From contig MU386110.1 of the NCBI GenBank assembly GCA_022497145.1, positions 1 through 12,273 on the forward strand: a DNA stretch of 12,273 nt, read 5' to 3'. Positions within the stretch are counted from its first letter, which is position 1. Every line of letters begins with the position of its first letter. Both the position numbers and the translations under genes were made by a program. The notes beneath the pieces are model-generated. The model did no database searches. It saw nothing but the letters and a program-made list of their open reading frames with translations, and was not told the origin of the DNA. Below, in pieces: positions 8,200 to 12,273 of this stretch. The DNA is from Rostrohypoxylon terebratum (Eukaryota > Ascomycota > Sordariomycetes > Xylariales > Hypoxylaceae).

Positions 8200-8660
8200 T
8201 AGGATGTGCTGTGATATTAAGTGTACTATGATATTGAATATACTATAACATCATATACCACCCAATCTCTGTGCTGTGATACCATATGCTATCCCAAACT
8301 TTGGTCTAGGACATAATATACTACCCCATATCATAGGCTAGCGTAGCACATTGTTAAGTCCTATAAATAGCGTCGTACTGAAGAAATACAGCTGTGGCGC
8401 AAGACCGAACGTGTGTAAGACCAATGCGGGCCAGGTCGGTATAGTGGTGGCGCAAGATCGGTGCGTGTCGGAACAACATCGATCTGTATTGGTTTGTTTT
8501 CCTAAAACACTCCGTTCATAGACTCGGAGTGGTAGGCCAACCCGTATTGACCACCGATGCCCGCTGAACTGACTGGAGCCCGTACTGGCATTTCCCACCG
8601 ATCTTATGCCATGTCTGTATTGACCTAGCCCGCATCGGCCCCATACACAACAGTAACGCT
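8200..8660. repeat. Degenerate repeat-rich spacer
   Basis: At 8206-8260 there are loose copies of a 16-18-bp AT-rich unit (GTGCTGTGATATTAA, then GTGTACTATGATATTGAA, then TATACTATAACATCATA); GTGCTGTGATA returns at 8271. GTGGCGCAAGA occurs at about 8394 and 8447. At 8422-8444 and 8615-8637 a 23-bp sequence occurs in inverted orientation, 18 of 23 positions identical. A TATA-like CTATAAATAG lies at 8361-8370. I see no gene. Confidence 0.45.
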
Positions 8661-8664
8661 TGTG

Positions 8665-8740
8665 GTGAGCACATTTGCGACACCTGCCAGCGCTCCTTCG
8701 CCGATTGGGACATCTTAAGCGACATAAACTCACGCACACG
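8665..8740 (+). pseudogene. C2H2 zinc-finger fragment with a one-base deletion
   Basis: The plus strand encodes HICDTCQRSFA up to about 8702, with Cys codons at 8676 and 8685 and Phe at 8697. Then, one frame over, it encodes LGHLKRHKLTHT, with His codons at 8723 and 8735. If one base is missing near 8700-8705, the spacing is exactly C-x2-C-x12-H-x3-H with the conserved Phe and Leu in place and the usual HT end. This is a DNA-binding C2H2 finger of the transcription-factor type. No second finger or intact flanking exon is seen, so it is a relic lying just beyond the decayed 3' end of the kinase pseudogene. Confidence 0.65.
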
Positions 8741-8764
8741 AAGGCAAAACACCTAGGCTTTACC

Positions 8765-9536
8765 GCTTTTTATGACGAGTAGATAAGACTAAAGAAGCAG
8801 GGGAGAGAAACCAAAACAAGGAGCGCGATAGTGTCTGTACAAACATGTATCCTAGAGATTCCAAGTCATCTGCCCACGATTGCTCTTCGATTATGTAAGT
8901 GACAGTGTAGCTATAAGAAATTCTCTAGGATGCTTACCAAGACCCTTGTGGTTGTTGATACTGGCGTAGCGACAGGTGCCACCAAAAGGGAGACCTTGGC
9001 GGTGCTTGGGCTTCTCGTCGTTAGAGAATTCCTTCGCTAGGCCAAAATCGATAGTATACAGAATATGCCCCTGCCTGCCGATGCCTAGCAAGAAATTATC
9101 CGGCTTGATGTCGCGATGAAGAAAGCGTCGGTGAATGCGCTAGATTCGGGAAATGGCCTAGTCAGCGATAAGAAGGATTGTCTTGAGTGAGAATCTTCTG
9201 TCGCAATAGTTGAAAAGGTCCTCGAGTGATGGGCCTAAAAGTTCGAACACAAGGACCTTATAGCTGCCCTCTTCCCCAAACTAGTATACCCGGGGAATTC
9301 CGATCTCTCCAGCCAGCTCTCTGTAGGTCTCTGCTTCGTCCTCGAGCTCCCTGGGATCGTTCCGGTATTCCATGAGTTTGATGGTAACTTCATCACCGGT
9401 GTGCATGTCGGTTCCTTCATTAGTCAGTCTCTGAATTGAGGGGTGGAAATCGGGGTGACAGACCGGAGTACACCAGGCCGAAGCCTCCTTAGCCAATCTT
9501 GCGATCAACGCGGTATCGGTTATTAATAAGAATGTC
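8765..9536 (-). pseudogene. Casein-kinase-1-like protein kinase pseudogene
   Basis: On the minus strand a CK1-type kinase can be read in three exons. Exon a (9536-9464) has NNRYRVDRKIG, a stop, then GGFGLVYSG (glycine loop). Exon b (9414-8938) has HTGDEVTIKLMEYRNDPREL with the ATP-binding Lys, FELLGPSLEDLFNYCDRRFS, catalytic HRDIKPDNFLLGIGRQG, TIDFGLAKEF and GGTCRYASINNHKGL. Exon c (from 8884) has EQSWADDLESLGYMF, then decays. Introns 9463-9415 and 8937-8885 (49 and 53 nt) restore the frame, both with AAG acceptors. In-frame stops are TAA 9491-9489, TAG 9283-9281, TAG 9160-9158 and TAG 9142-9140. The second replaces the Trp expected before FGEEG and the last two replace expected Gln codons, all fitting C:G to T:A change. 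No C-terminal lobe remains after about 8820, so it is not functional. Confidence 0.88.
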
Positions 9537-9599
9537 CTAAACAGGTTCTAAGTAAGAATGTGTGGCAATAAGCCTAGGAAAGGAATATCCACCTTCATT

Positions 9600-10026
9600 T
9601 CAATGTACAGTCCGTCCGACAAGAAAAAGCTGAGTTTGAACGCGAAGCGTCTAAAGTCTGCTTGACATCACATCGGCTCCTGGAAGTTTAGGGCGATCGT
9701 GGTAACTTAACTTAGCGCTAATGCAACTAAGGCTTAGCCTCTTAGGCGGAATGCTACTCCTTTCTATCCGCCAGCATGATAAATTTAGCTTGGCGGGTAA
9801 GCTTGGCATTTCCCCGCTTTTGATGCGCGTAAATGAGTGGTCGCGAGTGGACTCAGAGCCAGCCCTCCGTATCGCATGCATTTACATCAGGCCAAATCAC
9901 AGCTTCTTAACCAATCCTCAGTTGCCGCTCGACAATACCGAAGACGCGACTCCAGACGAAGCGTGTCTAAGACTTCCAACCATTTAACCCCCCCCCCATT
10001 CCATCTTCTCCATCTGACCTCCAAAT
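9600..10026. other. Spacer, probable promoter of the 10037 gene
   Basis: No gene is seen. CTAAGGCTTAG lies near 9726 and the inverted pair CCGCCA/TGGCGG spans about 9769-9796. A run of ten C at 9988-9997 followed by pyrimidine-rich sequence lies just before the ATG at 10037, as is common in fungal 5' leaders. Confidence 0.45.
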
Positions 10027-10036
10027 ATGGCCGGTT

Positions 10037-10303
10037 ATGGCGAGACCCCAGAATCGAAAAAGACAGCGCGCAGACGACCTCTCGCAAGACCCTCACCCAA
10101 GCAAGAAGATCAAGTCAGGAGGTTATCACCATTCTTCAAATTTCTCACCAGAGTTCTGGGATAACCTGTCCAAGGTGTGGCTCACGCCTCGTGCCTTGCG
10201 AGAACTCGACCGGCGAAACAACATTCGACGACCCCCAGAGCCTACGCCACCGAAAGAGGTGTGCTCTAAGGACCTTGCCCGTTTTGCAAGGCACGGCAAT
10301 TAG
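10037..10303 (+). CDS. 88-aa protein, apparently the N-terminus of a longer fungal family
   Basis: The frame reads MARPQNRKRQRADDLSQ, a basic segment HPSKKIKSGG, then SPEFWDNLSKVWLTPRALRE, LDRRNN and KDLARFARHGN, and stops. The 'P-(P/E)-EFWD-x-LS-x-(I/V)-x-LT-x-RAL-x-ELDRRN ... DLARFARHG' pattern matches the start of an uncharacterised protein family common in filamentous ascomycetes, in which I recall the sequence continuing for hundreds of residues (next residues about GGPDL). Here the similarity ends at a TAG directly after HG, so the gene looks cut by a rearrangement. The basic segment could act in nuclear targeting. An upstream out-of-frame ATG at 10027 would open a short reading frame overlapping the start and might dampen translation. 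Function unknown; it may be a pseudogene. Confidence 0.55.
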   Translation: MARPQNRKRQRADDLSQDPHPSKKIKSGGYHHSSNFSPEFWDNLSKVWLTPRALRELDRRNNIRRPPEPTPPKEVCSKDLARFARHGN

Positions 10304-10906
10304 CCTTTATAGCCAATTTCCAAGGTACTTGCGAACTATGGTGACCCTCTTTTTCTCCTAACCACAGCATGCTGTCTACTGTGGTAGGTAACAGTAGCAC
10401 AATTTTAGATCTACTGTATACAGTGATTACCAGCAGGTAGGGGTGGAAGTTGATTTGTTTGTACGGTAGTGTTATACCATGCTTACTACATATTTTGAGA
10501 TAAGGTGGGAAACTTGTTGCTCTCGACTATAGCAACGGCGTCCAATAAGGTATCCGTGTAGCCTCTTTGCCTTGGACTTCAATGGCTGCTCAACAAGGCC
10601 AGGGGCTTACCGTTATATCGGTTGCTCCCATGAGACCGTCTAGTGTAATAGCTAAGATATCACGTAAATTAAAGTATTGTCACTTAGAGATACATACACG
10701 CGTTACAACTTCATACTCCAATATCTCAATACTTTTCTAGCTTTACAAGACGATACATATATTAATCAACTATCCAGAACAAGCTCTATCATCTTATATG
10801 GACTCTTATATTGAGTGACTATTGGTATTGCGATTAAGTTGTTTGAATACACCTTCCCTTCAAAGGTCAAGCTCAGGGGACCACGTGCCATCCATGGATG
10901 GATGTA

Positions 10907-10949
10907 CAGGGGTATTCACTATTGAGCGCTAATTTACAGCGCACCCCTG
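10907..10949. repeat. Bipartite hairpin, possible transposon end
   Basis: CAGGGGT at 10907-10913 pairs perfectly with ACCCCTG at 10943-10949, and inside it GCGCT (10926-10930) pairs with AGCGC (10938-10942), leaving a 12-nt bulge on the 5' side. Such bulged inverted repeats occur at ends of DNA transposons and MITEs. I found no matching terminal copy elsewhere in the window. Confidence 0.5.
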
Positions 10950-11150
10950 CTTAAGGGTGGGTCAAATCATCATGCGTAAAAAGATGTGCATCCGCTCGCA
11001 CTGACTTCACTTCAACGCCAGGTTCGAATCTAGCATTTTGCAACTTTTCTTTTTAACACGCATCGCTACTAGGTACGCACGAGCGCGCCTCGTAAAATCG
11101 TTCTGCCGGCGCTTGCCAACTTAATAAAAATGATGCCGCGGCCATCTATT

Positions 11151-11166
11151 TTAAGCGCGCGCTTAA
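11151..11166. repeat. Perfect 16-bp palindrome
   Basis: TTAAGCGCGCGCTTAA equals its own reverse complement. It sits in AT-rich sequence 260 bp upstream of the RING-gene start, with a GC-rich alternating core. It could be a protein-binding site or a cruciform-prone element; nothing shows which. Confidence 0.6.
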
Positions 11167-11425
11167 TTATTATTAGCAATAATATATCATAAAATTTCAT
11201 TACTTGAAAACGGAATTAGGATATCGGAATTTCGCTTTTTCTTATTGTTAAGACTAAAAAAAATAGAATGTTGTTTAAGGCATGTAAGTATTAGCAACGC
11301 CCAGTCTCCTTACGCCCTTCGCAAAGGTTGGTTAGGCAGGAAAGAAAGACGGCGAAATATATCCATACCAAGCATACCGCGACTTTCCTTCTTCGATACC
11401 TAGTCCTATCTTACACTCTAATAGA

Positions 11426-12235
11426 ATGACGCCGAACGACTTCATCACAGTGGCAGAAAGGTCCCGGCAGGACATGAACCAAAATCTGCCCAGTGCTGAG
11501 CAACCACCTCGAAATAGTCGACAGCGGAATCCGGGAGGTCCCGGCACAGCTTCTGTTGATTGGAATGTAAGATCTGCTTTCTTTCTCCCTTCTATGAGCC
11601 ACTTGCTAGATTTGGCTAACAGGTTATAAGAATAGTGGCTTATAAAGTACAACAATTTCAATCTCCCAGACCGGGTAAAAAATAATCGTTGTATGCGGTG
11701 TCGTAAACCTACGGATAGCTATGTCAAAAATAGAGACATAGCATTGGTCACCCTTCGCTGCGGCTGCCACTACCATCTTCGGTGCCTCTCCTTGCCCAAC
11801 AATCAAACCAATACAACCACATGTCATAATCTTACCGCCACATACTTTTACATCCAATATAACCTAGAATTCCGTTACGTTATGGTAGATATTAGCAACT
11901 ATAGGCCTAGAACAGCGCTTCCTTGGGAAAGACGTCAATTGGTAGACCCATTCCGTACCCTAAAAGACGACGTGGAATGCGCTATTTGCCAGAGTCAGAT
12001 TGATTCCGTGAATGTGAATACTCATTCTGTTGCGGTCGACTGCGGGTCTCTAACACACTATCATTATTTTCATGCGGCATGTTTGGCCACCGCCATTATT
12101 TATGAGGAAAACTCGGTTAATCGATACAACCCCAGTCGGTCTGTCAGTTGTCCGTATTGTCGGCAGCCATTTGTTCGTGTAAGCCAACATACCAGTATGC
12201 GCACATACCAGGTGCGGTCCACTTACCATTTTTGA
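11426..12235 (+). CDS. RING-type zinc-finger protein, two exons
   Basis: Exon 1 (11426-11566) encodes 47 polar, Pro/Gly-rich residues. The 69-nt intron has donor GTAAGA, branch site GGCTAAC and acceptor ATAG at 11634-11635. Exon 2 (11636-12235) completes 246 aa with phase 0 on both sides. Residues 162-222 form a RING-H2-like finger: C162-x2-C165-x17-C183-x6-H190-x2-H193-x2-C196-x22-C219-x2-C222 (CAIC ... HYFHAAC ... CPYC). The C3-H4 gap is longer than the usual 1-3. An upstream stretch, C66-x2-C69-x19-C89-G-C-H-Y-H94-x2-C97, looks like the first half of a second RING lacking its last C-x2-C pair. By family, RING fingers recruit E2 enzymes for ubiquitin transfer; E3 activity is inferred, not shown. 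The start has A at -3. A shorter start at Met67 (11693) would drop C66. Confidence 0.8.
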
Positions 12236-12273
12236 CAAATCCTTAATATCACCACCACCTTCAAAATTTAATT

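Larger units (their letters stand above)
10304..11425. other. AT-rich spacer with palindromes
   Basis: There is no intact gene. A minus-strand stretch of about 42 codons (roughly 10600-10475; ending SKYVVSMV then stop) reads smoothly but is too short to assign. Perfect palindromes lie at 10413-10424 (ACTGTATACAGT), 10888-10901 (CCATCCATGGATGG) and 11151-11166, and a CACGTG box at 10882-10887. The right end should hold the promoter of the RING gene. Confidence 0.5.

Noticed and set aside
8338..8739. Cys/Arg-rich minus-strand open frames
   Set aside because: They overlap degenerate repeats and run antisense to the C2H2 relic; Cys/Arg richness comes from GC-rich repeats, with no metal-binding spacing.
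9415..9463. Frameshift in the kinase pseudogene after the glycine loop
   Set aside because: The 49 bases have a GT start, CTGAC/CTAAT branch-like sites and an AG end, and removing them restores VYSG-TDMHTGDEV; it is an intron.
11021..11055. tRNA or SINE: GGTTCGAATC (B-box-like) followed by TTTTCTTTTT
   Set aside because: No A box or cloverleaf could be built upstream; T-arm pairing fails at two of five positions and the acceptor stem is poor.

Overview
The window reads as an accessory, gene-poor region of a filamentous ascomycete (Pezizomycotina) genome. The evidence is short introns of about 47-72 nt with GTRNGT-like donors and CTAAC/CTGAC-like branch sites, families found mainly in filamentous fungi (45-residue TPR arrays, caspase proteins with a long C-terminal beta-rich part, DUF6594), and wide spacers holding decayed genes and repeats. 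I cannot name the species.

Layout, left to right. 1-1509 (minus): N-terminal part of a tetratricopeptide-repeat protein with ten near-identical 135-bp (45-residue) units, running off the left edge. 1510-3294: spacer with a diverged repeat copy and a minus-strand frame that has unusually few stops. 3295-5310 (plus): intact intronless caspase-domain protein, 671 aa, with the His/Cys dyad. 5371-5760 (minus): three-exon gene for a 97-aa SH3-like small protein, tail-to-tail with the caspase gene. 6211-7426 (plus): five-exon DUF6594 membrane protein, 326 aa, head-to-head with the small-protein gene. 7430-8660: repeat-rich spacer with an LTR-like remnant, palindromes and degenerate repeats. 8665-8740 (plus): a C2H2 zinc finger broken by a one-base deletion. 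8765-9536 (minus): casein-kinase-1-like pseudogene with four in-frame stops, at least three explained by C:G to T:A transitions (RIP-like). 10037-10303 (plus): short 88-aa gene that looks like the N-terminus of a longer fungal family. 10304-11425: AT-rich spacer with a hairpin and perfect palindromes. 11426-12235 (plus): two-exon RING-type zinc-finger protein, 246 aa.

How the genes may work together is inference. A caspase-like protease, a TPR-array protein with homogenised repeats, a DUF6594 membrane protein and a RING protein near decayed genes resembles the fungal loci linked to non-self recognition and regulated cell death. The best candidate module is caspase, small SH3-like protein and DUF6594, which sit in convergent then divergent arrangement with 60 bp between the first two stop codons. 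All three appear intact while neighbours to the right are decaying.
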